64,000 nucleotides of DNA, from the NCBI GenBank assembly GCA_934177795.1, contig CAKPPS010000002.1:1-64000 (forward strand), written 5' to 3'. How positions within the stretch are numbered: the first letter of the stretch is position 1; each line of letters opens with the position of its first letter. A program made the position numbers and the translations under genes. Shown here in pieces: positions 27,689 through 36,808 of this stretch. The notes beneath the pieces were generated by a model. The model saw only the letters and a program-made list of their open reading frames with translations, made no database searches and was not told where the DNA came from. Source of the stretch: an uncultured Clostridia bacterium (lineage in GTDB: Bacteria > Bacillota > Clostridia > TANB77 > CAG-508).

Positions 27689-28717
27689 CTATTTCTTATC
27701 TTCAAATTCTTCTTTTTGTTTTTCAATTTCCCTTGCTAATTCTTCTTCTGTTGGTAAATATAGTTGATATTTTGACGCAAATAAATTTTTATTATCATTA
27801 AGAACAGAATATTTTACTATTGTATCTTTTTTATCTGAACACAATATAATTCCTATTGTTGGATTATCATCTTCTGCTTTTATTTCATTATCATAATATC
27901 TAACATAAAAATCCATTTGTCCAATATCTTGATGTGTTAGTTTGTCCAATTTTAAATCAATTAAAACGAAACATTTTAGCACATAATTGTAAAACACTAA
28001 ATCAATATAAAAATTGTCGCCATCTACATCAATTCTTTTTTGCCTTGCTACAAAAGAAAATCCCCTACCTAATTCTAGTAAAAATTCTGATATATGTTCA
28101 AGCAAATTAGATTCTAAGTCTTTTTCTAAAAATCTTCTGTCTTTTATATCTAAAAATTCTAAAACATAAGGGTCTTTAATAAAGTCTTGAACTTTCTCCT
28201 TTTTCTCTAAAATATTTATTTCATTTTTTACTTCTTCTTTATGTTCTTCACTTGTTGATAAAAGCCTTTCATAATAAAAACTATTTATTTGCCTTTCTAA
28301 TTGTCTAACACTCCAATTTGACTTTATTGTTTCTTCTAAATAAAAATTTCTTTTAGCCTCATTATCTATATTCATTATTAAACGATTATGGCTCCAACTT
28401 AACTGGTTCCACAGTGTGGAACCACCTTTATATGTCAAGTAAAACTTTTTCATTTTCTTTAAACTGGGAACACTAAAACCTTGTCCAAATTCTCGAGTTA
28501 ACTTTTCTGAAAACAATTTTAATATTTCATTTTGAGACGCCTCTAAATTATAGTTTTCAATTAATTCATTTATAGTAGAACCTATTTCAAAGTATAGTTC
28601 GACCATTTCAGAATTAATATTTTTCACAACATTTTGCTTTGTTTTTAATATTAAGTTATTTATTCTATCATAGTAATTTCCAAAGACTTGATTATTTTGT
28701 TCTATTAAATCAGCCAT
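27689..28717 (-). CDS. DUF1016/YhcG-family PDDEXK nuclease
   Basis: This 342-residue protein has an N-terminal helical DUF1016_N domain (residues 1-150, with FYLTY and LSWSHNRLIM) and a C-terminal PDDEXK nuclease-like domain (about 190-330). The nuclease core shows NFYIDLVFYN, then FVLIDLKLDKLTHQDIGQM. YhcG-type proteins are linked to recombination-dependent DNA processing, restriction loci and mobile DNA. The gene carries one copy of the 24-bp near-palindrome in frame. Position in the operon: fifth gene. Confidence 0.9.
   Translation of the reverse strand: MADLIEQNNQVFGNYYDRINNLILKTKQNVVKNINSEMVELYFEIGSTINELIENYNLEASQNEILKLFSEKLTREFGQGFSVPSLKKMKKFYLTYKGGSTLWNQLSWSHNRLIMNIDNEAKRNFYLEETIKSNWSVRQLERQINSFYYERLLSTSEEHKEEVKNEINILEKKEKVQDFIKDPYVLEFLDIKDRRFLEKDLESNLLEHISEFLLELGRGFSFVARQKRIDVDGDNFYIDLVFYNYVLKCFVLIDLKLDKLTHQDIGQMDFYVRYYDNEIKAEDDNPTIGIILCSDKKDTIVKYSVLNDNKNLFASKYQLYLPTEEELAREIEKQKEEFEDKK
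28402..28425. repeat. 24-bp near-palindrome, copy 2 (inside the DUF1016 gene)
   Basis: The core GGTTCCACAGTGTGGAACC is read in frame as GGSTLWNQ just before the family's LSWSH motif. It matches the intergenic copy at 27664-27687 except for one base and can form the same hairpin. Confidence 0.8.
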
Positions 28718-28730
28718 TCAATACCTCCTA

Positions 28731-29174
28731 TTAATTAATGTATTCTAATATTTTTATTGAATCTAAAGGATATACTTTATTTTCTTCAAGCATTTTCAAT
28801 GTTCTTTTTATTCTCTTTTCGTCTCTTAATTCTTTATCTGTCATATTTATTAATTCCTTTTTAGAAATCCATTTTACATCTAAAATTTCTTCTTTATTAA
28901 ATGAAATATTTTCTTCTAATAGTTCTGTTGTAAATGTTATTATTATCAATGTAGTATCTTCTATATCTTTACTCATTATTGGAAGTACATTCTTTAATCT
29001 AACTTTACACCCAGTTTCTTCAAATATTTCTCTAATAGCACCTTCAAATATTGTTTCTCCATTTTCTAAATGTCCTGCAGGAACATTCCATTTTCCATAA
29101 CATTTCTTTTTTGCCTCTTTTACCATTAATATTTTATTGTCTTTTTCAATAATTCCTCCTACAATAATTTCCAT
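28731..29174 (-). CDS. Nudix hydrolase
   Basis: A 147-residue Nudix protein that hydrolyses a nucleoside diphosphate linked to another moiety. The Nudix box is complete: GHLENGETIFEGAIREIFEE followed by TG (about residues 37-58). The family does not reveal its substrate; MutT-like or ADP-sugar activity are equally possible. It lies 13 bp upstream of the DUF1016 gene and 14 bp downstream of the phosphoesterase gene, so it is in the same operon. Confidence 0.9.
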   Translation of the reverse strand: MEIIVGGIIEKDNKILMVKEAKKKCYGKWNVPAGHLENGETIFEGAIREIFEETGCKVRLKNVLPIMSKDIEDTTLIIITFTTELLEENISFNKEEILDVKWISKKELINMTDKELRDEKRIKRTLKMLEENKVYPLDSIKILEYIN

Positions 29175-29188
29175 TGCAATTTTCCTCC

Positions 29189-30025
29189 CTAGATTTTATC
29201 CACATCTATTCCTAATTTTTTAAAATTCTCGTTAATTTTAGTCATATCTCTATACATACCTTGTTTTAATTCAAATCTGTAATTTTCTTTTTCAATATTC
29301 AAATTTTCATCTTCTAATTCTCTGTCAATATCATAGGGTACTTTTATAAACTGAAATGAAATATAGGACGAATATTCTCTACTTCCGTATTCTCCTTCAA
29401 TTATTAGATAATTACTTTTCGTAGTTTCTAACACGTCACTATCTTTATTTTTATTCCTTATAACATCGAAAGCATTTCCTACACTTTCTACATTTATTAT
29501 AGTTTTATTGTATATTTTGTCCATATATGGATGATGAATATGACCATATATTACAACATCTGCAATATCCTGAGATTGCGTATTTTTGCTTGGTAAAAAC
29601 ATTTTATATTTTGTTTCAATACTATCAACATTTAATATTGCTTTATTATTAACAGTAGGTGTTGCATGAAATAATCTTACTAAACTTTCACTCATATAAA
29701 ATTCATGGCAAAATGGTAAATTTAATAAATATTCTATATCCTCTTTATTTATTAATGATTTATTCCATTTTATTCTTTTTTGCTCTTGCTCATTCATTTC
29801 ATCAATATTCTTATGTTCTGTTGAAAAATGAACATCACAGTTCCCTTGTAATACTATTTCGCAGTTTGTTCTTATTAATGATATACATTCTTTAGGATGT
29901 ACTCCTTTTGCTATTATATCTCCTAAACATATGATTTTATCTACTTTTCTTTTTTCTATATCTTTTAGAGTTGCTTTTAATGCTTCTAAATTTCCATGTA
30001 TATCTGAGATAATTGCTATTTTCAT
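29189..30025 (-). CDS. Metallophosphoesterase, ApaH/YfcE-like
   Basis: A 278-residue calcineurin-like phosphoesterase. It shows the metal motifs ISDIHGN (residues 6-12), CLGDI near 34, QGNCD near 59 and a GHIHHP motif near 160. Related enzymes cleave dinucleoside polyphosphates, cyclic nucleotides or phosphoproteins; the exact substrate is not visible. It is flanked on both sides by Nudix hydrolases in a six-gene operon, which points to nucleotide clean-up or signalling. Confidence 0.85.
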   Translation of the reverse strand: MKIAIISDIHGNLEALKATLKDIEKRKVDKIICLGDIIAKGVHPKECISLIRTNCEIVLQGNCDVHFSTEHKNIDEMNEQEQKRIKWNKSLINKEDIEYLLNLPFCHEFYMSESLVRLFHATPTVNNKAILNVDSIETKYKMFLPSKNTQSQDIADVVIYGHIHHPYMDKIYNKTIINVESVGNAFDVIRNKNKDSDVLETTKSNYLIIEGEYGSREYSSYISFQFIKVPYDIDRELEDENLNIEKENYRFELKQGMYRDMTKINENFKKLGIDVDKI

Positions 30026-30048
30026 TATTTTATGACTTCCATTCTATT

Positions 30049-30546
30049 TTATTTTTTGTTTATTATTTTTTCTAAATTATAGTCTATTCCCAAAATATTC
30101 TCTTGCTCATCCACTTTTATATGCAAATTAAAATTGCGATTGTCATCTATTAATCCTTTTATAAGAAATTTATCTAATAATATTATATTCGACAATATTT
30201 TTTCCTTTTTCAACAATTCATCTATATCTATCCACTCTGATGTATTTTCCTCAAACTCCTGTGGTTCTCCTTCATATTCCTTAGAGATAAATGTGTCAAA
30301 TATAAACATCCTATCTGGATATTCTATTGTCATAATTCCTTTATATTTTAAATTTTGTATTTCTATTCCTGTTTCTTCTTTCATTTCTCTTATTGCTGTT
30401 TGTTTTGGGCTTTCTCCTTCCTCAATTTTGCCTCCAGGTATATCGTAATATCCTTCTTTTTTATTACCTTTTTTATATTTTATTACCACTACTTCATTGT
30501 CTTTTATTAAATAGCATCGTACTGCCTTTCTTATTGGCTTGTCCAT
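30049..30546 (-). CDS. Nudix hydrolase
   Basis: A protein of about 165 residues with a full Nudix box (GGKIEEGESPKQTAIREMKE followed by ETG) near residues 35-60. I place the start at 30546, where GGAGAG lies about 7 nt upstream; the longer frame would begin at a TTG overlapping that site. Substrate unknown. It is the second Nudix gene of the operon and is no closer to the first than the shared motif, so a recent duplication is unlikely. Confidence 0.88.
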   Translation of the reverse strand: MDKPIRKAVRCYLIKDNEVVVIKYKKGNKKEGYYDIPGGKIEEGESPKQTAIREMKEETGIEIQNLKYKGIMTIEYPDRMFIFDTFISKEYEGEPQEFEENTSEWIDIDELLKKEKILSNIILLDKFLIKGLIDDNRNFNLHIKVDEQENILGIDYNLEKIINKK

Positions 30547-30595
30547 AATATTTCTCTCCAATCCTATATATATTCTGAATCCCTTATATTTTTAA

Positions 30596-31165
30596 TTATA
30601 TCAATTCTTCTTTTACATCTAACCAATTATTTACTCTTACTATCCCTTTAGCTTTAAGTTCGTTATCAGTTAATTTTTTATTTCTAAATTCTGTAAATAA
30701 TAACTTTTTATCACAATTTTCTAAATTTGATACTCTATCATCAATTCCTATGTCATATTTTATTTTTGTTTTGTCTGTCATAAATATAAAATTATTTGTA
30801 TCTATAAAAGGAAGCCAATAATGTAAATACTCAAATTTATTTTTTAAATTAGTAGCTGCATCAATTACATCTTCTTTCCAAATATAAGTTGTAGCAATAT
30901 AAACATCATATTTTTCATTTAATTCTTTGATTACTTCTATACAATTAGGTAATGGCTCAATATAGTCTCCATTATTATTTTTATATAAATTTTTATATTT
31001 ATATATTGTCTTAAATTCTTCCTCTTTTCCTTTTATTAAATCTTGTCTATATTGACTATGTAGTTTGTCAAAATCTACTTTTCCTAAAAATTCTATTAAA
31101 TAATTTGAGAAATTCCCTACTACAATAACTTCATCCATATCAATCATAATAGTTTTTTTATCCAT
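30596..31165 (-). CDS. HAD-family 5'(3')-deoxyribonucleotidase-like protein
   Basis: A 189-residue HAD phosphatase with the nucleophile motif MIDMDEVI at residues 7-14, a YIATTYIWK motif II region near 95 and GIDDRVSN near 142 for motif IV. This pattern fits bacterial 5' nucleotidases of the NT5C type acting on deoxynucleotides. The residue after the second Asp is Glu where Gly is usual. It is the first gene of the six-gene operon, with a promoter at 31227-31255. Confidence 0.8.
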   Translation of the reverse strand: MDKKTIMIDMDEVIVVGNFSNYLIEFLGKVDFDKLHSQYRQDLIKGKEEEFKTIYKYKNLYKNNNGDYIEPLPNCIEVIKELNEKYDVYIATTYIWKEDVIDAATNLKNKFEYLHYWLPFIDTNNFIFMTDKTKIKYDIGIDDRVSNLENCDKKLLFTEFRNKKLTDNELKAKGIVRVNNWLDVKEELI

Positions 31166-31226
31166 TCTTATTTTCCTCCGTTTTAAAACTTGCTATTAAA
31201 ACGTCGCAAATTTCGTATTTTCCTTA

Positions 31227-31255
31227 TTCATATCATAAAATCCGTATAAAAACAA
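31227..31255 (-). promoter_or_regulatory. Promoter of the six-gene accessory operon
   Basis: On the minus strand TTGTTT (31255-31250) and TATGAA (31232-31227) are 17 bp apart, about 60 bp upstream of the nucleotidase gene. The boxes match the consensus moderately. Confidence 0.45.
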
Positions 31256-31276
31256 TTATTTCCAGAAATTAATATA

Positions 31277-31312
31277 AAAGAGATTGCCACTTTTATATAT
31301 AACAACCTCTTT
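31277..31312 (-). terminator. Terminator after the relaxase remnant
   Basis: Minus strand AAAGAGGTTG (31312-31303), a 16-nt loop, CAATCTCTTT (31286-31277) and a T/A-rich tail. It lies 7 bp past the last stop codon of the relaxase remnant. Confidence 0.6.
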
Positions 31313-31318
31313 GTATTA

Positions 31319-32491
31319 TTATCTGTTTAAATTTCTATCCTTTTTCTTTGTTTTAGTAATATCTTCTTGAGCTTTCTTCTTTTGTGTTTCAATTTTTATA
31401 ACTTCTTTAACTTTTGGTGTATCTTCTAAAATATAATTTGCTATTTTTAGATTTTTTCTATACTTATTTAGCTTAGTAGTACATTCATCTCGCTTTGCTT
31501 TATATTCCTTTATTAAGTTTTCATCTGTGCAATTTCTTAGCTTATTTCTGTATTTTTGCCTTAAATTAGTAACATTTTCAATATCTTTTTCAGTTTGTGA
31601 AATATAGTTTTTTACATCATCTACTGTTTTTATTTTTTCTGTAACAATAAGTCTAATTTCATTAGAATATCGTTACATTTTTCTAACTTCTTGCTTCATT
31701 TCTGGAGATAATGGTTTGTAATTTTCTCGTTTTGGTATTAAACCTAATAAATGAAATAGTAATATAAAAAGTACATCAATTCCACTCATTTTACTAATAT
31801 CTTTTAAATTTCCTTTATATTTATAAACTTTATATTTTGTATAATTCTTTTTTGGTCTCATCAATTTATAATATTCATCTTGCACATAACATGGATTTTG
31901 AAAAACTCTTTCTGCAATATTTTTCGGCAAATACTTTTCTCCTAACTGATACATTCTTACTGCTTTTTTATCATTTATTGAACGAATTGTAGGATATTTT
32001 CTATTATTATCATCATTTATAACATAGCCTTTTTTATACATTACCTTTTTAAATTGCGAATAGCTTACGCATATTTCCATTGCTTTGTACATAGCTTGTC
32101 TCATTAGATTATATTTGGTTGGCTCACCTCTTTTTTCTGCAAAATATATATTTCTTGGTGTTTTCCCTCTTGGCTTTTCAATAACTGTTAATCCATATTC
32201 TCTACATAGTTCATCTGATAACTCCCTAAAATGATAATATGCTCCTTTGTTACAATTAAACTTTTTGCCTGTAAACATATTAACTGAATTTACTACAGAA
32301 TGGTTATGATATGTGCCAGTATTAAAATGTGTGGCAACTACTACTTGATATTCACTCCACATCTTTTCTGCTAGTTCTACTCCAATTTTGTGTGCTAATT
32401 CTGGCGAAACTTCTCCTGTTTTAAAACTTTGGTATGCGTGATATGCAACATCTCCTGTAGTCTTATCAAATCTATTTTGTACTGTTACCAT
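31319..32491 (-). pseudogene. Broken mobilisation relaxase (MobA/VirD2 family)
   Basis: The frame from 32491 matches the middle of MobA/VirD2 relaxases (VAYHAYQSFKTGEVSPE, then the metal-site region THFNTGTYHNHSVVNSV, then REYGLTVIEKPRGK). Two defects are visible. The N-terminus with the nicking tyrosine is missing: an in-frame TAA stands just upstream and no start with a ribosome site exists. A TAA at 31675-31673 also interrupts the frame after EVRKM, yet the same frame continues for about 117 codons (RYSNEIRLIVTEK to KKKDRNLNR) as in intact relaxases. It is the remnant of a conjugative or mobilisable element next to tRNA genes. Confidence 0.88.
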
Positions 32492-32566
32492 TTCTTTTAA
32501 ACATAATTAATAAATCAATATAGTACAATTTTTTTTAAAACTCTAAAATGTCAATGTTTTGACTTG

Positions 32567-32869
<303 letters not shown>

Positions 32870-32871
32870 TC

Positions 32872-32901
32872 AAAAAAAGACCGTTTCTTTTGAAACGGTT
32901 T
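32872..32901 (-). terminator. Terminator downstream of the tRNA genes
   Basis: Minus strand AACCGTTTC-AAAA-GAAACGGT followed by CTTTTTTT. It lies about 85 bp past the tRNA-Tyr 3' end, and probably ends the tRNA transcript. Confidence 0.85.
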
Positions 32902-32985
32902 AAGATTTTTGTGTTCATCAAAATTTTTGTTATCTTGAAACTAAGTTGTATCAAGACTTTCAAAAAGTTCGATGAAAACTTGCCT

Positions 32986-33071
32986 TGGTGGGCAGGGAAG
33001 GATTCGAACCTTCGTACTCAAATGAGAACAGATTTACAGTCTGCCGCCTTTAGCCACTCGGCCACCTACCC
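32986..33071 (-). tRNA. tRNA-Tyr (anticodon GTA)
   Basis: An 86-nt type II tRNA with encoded CCA. The acceptor stem GGGTAGG pairs with CCTGCCC (one G-T pair), the anticodon loop reads CTGTAAA, a long variable arm is present, and the T arm has GGTTCGAATCC. The GTA anticodon and the long variable arm identify tyrosine. Confidence 0.96.
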
Positions 33072-33112
33072 AATTATTAAATTTTATTACCATTTATTAG
33101 ATAATAAAAAAA

Positions 33113-33189
33113 TGGTGCTCCCTCAAGGATTCGAACCTTGGACCCACCGGTTATGAGCCGGTTGCTCTGACCAACTGAGCTAAGGGAGC
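33113..33189 (-). tRNA. tRNA with anticodon CAT (elongator Met, or lysidine-type Ile)
   Basis: A 77-nt cloverleaf with encoded CCA. The acceptor is GCTCCCT/AGGGAGC and the anticodon stem-loop CCGGCTCATAACCGG carries CAT. Both elongator tRNA-Met and the TilS-modified tRNA-Ile have CTCATAA loops, so the identity cannot be settled by eye. It is not the initiator type, as its first pair is G-C. Confidence 0.93.
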
Positions 33190-33249
33190 ATTTCCTTAAC
33201 GCAAGATAAAGTATAAACTATTTTTCTTATATTGTCAATACTTTTTAGA

Positions 33250-33281
33250 AAAAAAAACTAGATATTTTTATCTAGTTTTTT
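33250..33281 (-). terminator. Terminator of the 285-residue gene
   Basis: Minus strand ACTAGATA, a 4-nt loop, TATCTAGT and then a run of T residues (33257-33276 plus flanks), directly after the stop codon of the gene starting at 34139. Confidence 0.85.
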
Positions 33282-34139
33282 CTAATAATTATCCGCACCT
33301 TTTCCTTCTGGTAATGCTGGATATTCTATAACAATTCTTATCTTTGTTATATATCTAATAGCTCTAACTATTTTACTATTTTTAATCTTTTGCCATAAAC
33401 TTGGTTTTTTCTCAAATGTAACTGATTGTTCATATTGCTGTTGTTCATTTGCAAGAACTTGTTCTTGGTTTTGAACTTCTTCCTGTTGTTCAACTATATT
33501 TTCTTTTTTGTTTTCTACTGGTGTTGGAATTGATTTTAATGCATCTGCTACTTCTATTCCTATATAACTTAAAGCTTTTGATCTATCTTCAATTCTTTCC
33601 ATATCTATTTCTATATGTAAATTTGATTCTAAATTTGTTACACGAGCATTAAGTAATTTCATTGCATCTTGATAATTTTGAGATTTTTTGCCTCTTGATT
33701 TTCCTACAATATTTAATGTTTCTATAATATCCTCTGGAAATTCTCCTTCTGCTTCTTTTACTGTGTCTTTCCAATTTTTTTCCTTATTATCTACTGTATT
33801 TATTAATTCTTTTAATCTACCTGATAATGCAATATTTTGTTCTCTTTGTCTTATTAATTCTTCAATTTTTTTAGTATTTTCTTCAAATTGGTTTGTAGCA
33901 TATTCTACTAATCCATAGGCTGCTTTATATACACTAATAGGGAAATTTTTCTTTTTTGGATATTCTATTAAATATGTTTTTATTGATTCTATTAAATCTT
34001 TAAAATAAGTATCATCTTCTAATTGAACTATTTGTTTTTTACTTTTAGGATTTATAAGTTTATGTACTTTATCTATATTTGATAATATTTTTTCTTCAGT
34101 GATAACCATTCTCACATTTACTATGCCAGATCTAGACAT
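33282..34139 (-). CDS. Uncharacterised helical protein, 285 residues
   Basis: I do not recognise this protein. It has no signal peptide. Residues 1-195 are mainly charged helices, residues 205-245 are a Glu/Gln-rich linker (EQQEEVQNQEQVLANEQQQY), and the last 35 residues are basic and hydrophobic (KIRIVIEYPALPEG). The basic tail could touch membrane or nucleic acid. AGGAGG lies 8 nt upstream of the start. It is a stand-alone gene with its own terminator beside the tRNA genes. Confidence 0.7.
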   Translation of the reverse strand: MSRSGIVNVRMVITEEKILSNIDKVHKLINPKSKKQIVQLEDDTYFKDLIESIKTYLIEYPKKKNFPISVYKAAYGLVEYATNQFEENTKKIEELIRQREQNIALSGRLKELINTVDNKEKNWKDTVKEAEGEFPEDIIETLNIVGKSRGKKSQNYQDAMKLLNARVTNLESNLHIEIDMERIEDRSKALSYIGIEVADALKSIPTPVENKKENIVEQQEEVQNQEQVLANEQQQYEQSVTFEKKPSLWQKIKNSKIVRAIRYITKIRIVIEYPALPEGKGADNY

Positions 34140-34251
34140 GTAAATTACCTCCTTTTTATCTTACGCATCTTCTTTATTCATTTATAATTATACATTAACT
34201 TACAAAAAACTACAAGTCTTACGGAGTAACTTTTCGTTAAGTTTTCGTTAC

Positions 34252-34279
34252 AAGAATGTTACATTTTTGTAACATTCTT
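34252..34279 (-). terminator. Hairpin after the acyl-CoA synthetase gene
   Basis: A stem of at least 9 bp, GAATGTTAC (34254-34262) with GTAACATTC (34269-34277), loop ATTTTT. It lies 11 bp past the stop codon. The T-run is weak, so termination may be partial. Confidence 0.5.
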
Positions 34280-34289
34280 ATTTTCAATA

Positions 34290-36002
34290 TTATAATACTG
34301 TTTTTATTTCCTCAAATCTCTTTATTTTTTGAGTTGTTGTTTTTATTAGTTCTTTATCTGTTATAGTAATCTCTCTAACATATTTATAGGCTGGCATAGT
34401 TCTATTCATTTTTTTTACTTCTGCCCAAATTTTATTTTGTATTTCTTTTTTGTCATTACTACCAAATACGCTTTGAGCTACTGTTTCATCATATACAATT
34501 TTAGCACATATTTTGTAATCGCCATCATCTTCTGGTTTCCCATATACAAATGATTCTTTAACTCCTTCTATTTTATTAATTAAATTTTCTATTTCTTCTG
34601 GATAAATATTTTTACCATTTTTTAAAACTATTACAAATTTTTTTCTACCTGATATAAATATGTATCCTTCATCATCAATTCTTGCTAAATCTCCTGTATA
34701 TAACCAATTATCTTGAATTGTTTCTTGTGTTGCTTCTTCATTTTTATAATATCCTAGCATAATTGATGGACCTTTTGCCAATAATTCTCCTATTCCTTCT
34801 TCATTTGGTTCTTTTATTTTTACTTCTAAACTTGGCAATGCTTTTCCTATAGAACCGATTTTTCTATATTTATCGTCCTCAGTAGCTATTACTGGCGAAC
34901 TTTCTGTTAGTCCATATCCTTGATACATTAAAAATCCTAATTCATTAAATCCTTTTTCTGCTTCTGGATCCAATGCTGCTCCTCCGGCTACCATTAATCT
35001 AAGCTCTCCTCCAAAGTTATCATGAATTTCTTTAAATATTTTTCTTCTAATATCAATTCCAAATTTTAATAAAAATTGGCTTATCTTTATACCTTTTTCT
35101 ACTTTTTGTAATTGACCTTTTTTCTCTATTCCTTTCATTACTCTTTTATAAATCGATTCAAATAATATTGGAACAGATATCATAGCTGTTATTTTATACT
35201 CATTGACATTTTCTGCAATATGTCTTATTCCATCGCAAAAAACTATTGCACTTCCTTTAGATACTGGATACAAAAATCCCACTGTACATTCAAAAGTATG
35301 ATGTAATGGTAAAAATGATAAAAATCTATCTTTTTCATCTATTTTTATAACAGAGGCTATATCCATTAAATTTGCACAAATGTTTTTATGTGATAACATT
35401 ACAGCTTTTGACATGGCTGTAGTCCCTGATGTAAATAACATTATTGACATTTTATCAGCATCTATTTTTGCATCTAGAAATTCTCTATTTCCTTCACTAA
35501 TTAACTCTTTACCTTGTTCTATTAATTCTCTTTCTGCATAGATTCCATTTTCTGCTTTTTCTAAGTCCATTGAAATAAAATATTCTATTTTTGTATTTTT
35601 TTGTTCCTTCATTTTGTTCATGATTTTTTCGTATTTTTTTGAATAAAATATTGCTTCAACTTCTGAACGTAATACAAGACTCTCTATTTCATTTTCAGGT
35701 AATGATTTATCTAGAGGGACAACAATTCCTGTGCCTGTTACAATGCTTAAATATGCTACTTCCCATTCATATCTATTTTCAGATATAACTGCTATTTTTT
35801 TGTCTTTTAATCTCATCTGTATTAATTTAGTACCTAGTCCATTTATATCTTCTCTAAATTCTTTATGCGTTATTTCTTTAAAAATTCCTTTTTCTTCTGT
35901 CTTATACATATATGCTGGTCTATCTCCATATTTTTCTCCTGATTTTTTTAGCATATCTTTTAAATCTGTAAATTCCATACAGTTATATATTGGCTTTCTC
36001 AT
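34290..36002 (-). CDS. Long-chain fatty acid-CoA ligase-type AMP-binding enzyme
   Basis: A protein of about 570 residues of the ANL superfamily that activates a carboxylic acid with ATP and CoA. Visible motifs are the P-loop MLFTSGTTAMSKAVMLSH near residue 190, YQGYGLTESSPVI, LYTGDLARIDDEGY and the C-terminal GRKKFVIVLKNGKNIYPEEIE. This pattern is nearest to long-chain acyl-CoA synthetases. The start at 36002 has AAGGGA 7 nt upstream. It lies 28 bp behind a TetR regulator, which is likely to sense acyl-CoA or fatty acid and control the pair. Confidence 0.9.
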   Translation of the reverse strand: MRKPIYNCMEFTDLKDMLKKSGEKYGDRPAYMYKTEEKGIFKEITHKEFREDINGLGTKLIQMRLKDKKIAVISENRYEWEVAYLSIVTGTGIVVPLDKSLPENEIESLVLRSEVEAIFYSKKYEKIMNKMKEQKNTKIEYFISMDLEKAENGIYAERELIEQGKELISEGNREFLDAKIDADKMSIMLFTSGTTAMSKAVMLSHKNICANLMDIASVIKIDEKDRFLSFLPLHHTFECTVGFLYPVSKGSAIVFCDGIRHIAENVNEYKITAMISVPILFESIYKRVMKGIEKKGQLQKVEKGIKISQFLLKFGIDIRRKIFKEIHDNFGGELRLMVAGGAALDPEAEKGFNELGFLMYQGYGLTESSPVIATEDDKYRKIGSIGKALPSLEVKIKEPNEEGIGELLAKGPSIMLGYYKNEEATQETIQDNWLYTGDLARIDDEGYIFISGRKKFVIVLKNGKNIYPEEIENLINKIEGVKESFVYGKPEDDGDYKICAKIVYDETVAQSVFGSNDKKEIQNKIWAEVKKMNRTMPAYKYVREITITDKELIKTTTQKIKRFEEIKTVL

Positions 36003-36030
36003 TTTATCATCCCTTCTCAAAATAATTACA

Positions 36031-36600
36031 TTATTTTATTTTCAATCCCTCTATTAATGTATTTCCGAATTCTTTATACAATTCCATTATATCCATATCT
36101 TTTTCACATCTAACTTTATATATTAATGTTGAACAAATTAGCCCATATATTTCAGAAGCTATCACTTTAGCATTTCCTTCTTTTATTTGCTTTTTATTAA
36201 TTCCTTCTTGTACAATTTCTTCTATTTTGTTTATATATTCATTTAATTGTTTTTGGCATTTTTGATTTCTTGCTTCATTTCCCCAAAATTGACTTAATAA
36301 AATTTTTATTAAGTTTTCATATTTCATAACTATTTTTATTTGTATTAATACTATTGCTTTTACTTTATCTATGTAATTCTCAAATTTGGCTGTTTTTATG
36401 TCTATACTATTTTGCAATAGTTTAATTCCTTCATCTACTAAAAAATTAAATATTTCTTCTTTGCTTGAAAAATGATAATATAATGTTCCTTTAGCTACCC
36501 CTACAGTAGCTGTAATTTCTTCTATACTTGTTGCTTCATATCCCTTCTCTGCAAACAATTTCATAGATGTTTCAAAAATCTTTCTCTTGGTTTTATTCAT
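36031..36600 (-). CDS. TetR/AcrR-family transcriptional regulator
   Basis: A 189-residue repressor-type regulator. The N-terminal helix-turn-helix (TSIEEITATVGVAKGTLYYH, residues 24-43, followed by FSSKEEIF) is classical TetR. The C-terminal ligand domain is helical with two Cys residues. It is the first gene of an operon with the acyl-CoA synthetase and probably regulates its own promoter at 36643-36671. Confidence 0.93.
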   Translation of the reverse strand: MNKTKRKIFETSMKLFAEKGYEATSIEEITATVGVAKGTLYYHFSSKEEIFNFLVDEGIKLLQNSIDIKTAKFENYIDKVKAIVLIQIKIVMKYENLIKILLSQFWGNEARNQKCQKQLNEYINKIEEIVQEGINKKQIKEGNAKVIASEIYGLICSTLIYKVRCEKDMDIMELYKEFGNTLIEGLKIK

Positions 36601-36642
36601 TTTTATATCCTTCCATTTTTGATATAATTATTAATTTCTTAT

Positions 36643-36671
36643 ATTATATAGTTAAAACCTCAATATTGCAA
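36643..36671 (-). promoter_or_regulatory. Promoter of the TetR-acyl-CoA synthetase operon
   Basis: On the minus strand TTGCAA (36671-36666) and a perfect TATAAT (36648-36643) are 17 bp apart. I see no obvious palindromic TetR operator across it. Confidence 0.65.
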
Positions 36672-36764
36672 GAATTTTATATGCTTTTATACTACTCATT
36701 CGATTATTGATTTACATTCATTATTTTATATAACATTTCTATATTCCAAATTACATGTATTTTT

Positions 36765-36797
36765 AAAGGAAAGTGCTTTTATTTAACACTTTCCTTT
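36765..36797. terminator. Inverted repeat downstream of the zinc-peptidase gene
   Basis: An 11-bp perfect repeat, AAAGGAAAGTG (36765-36775) with CACTTTCCTTT (36787-36797). The T-run follows on the plus strand rather than the minus strand, so the direction of termination is uncertain. Confidence 0.5.
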
Positions 36798-36808
36798 ACG
36801 TTTTTATT

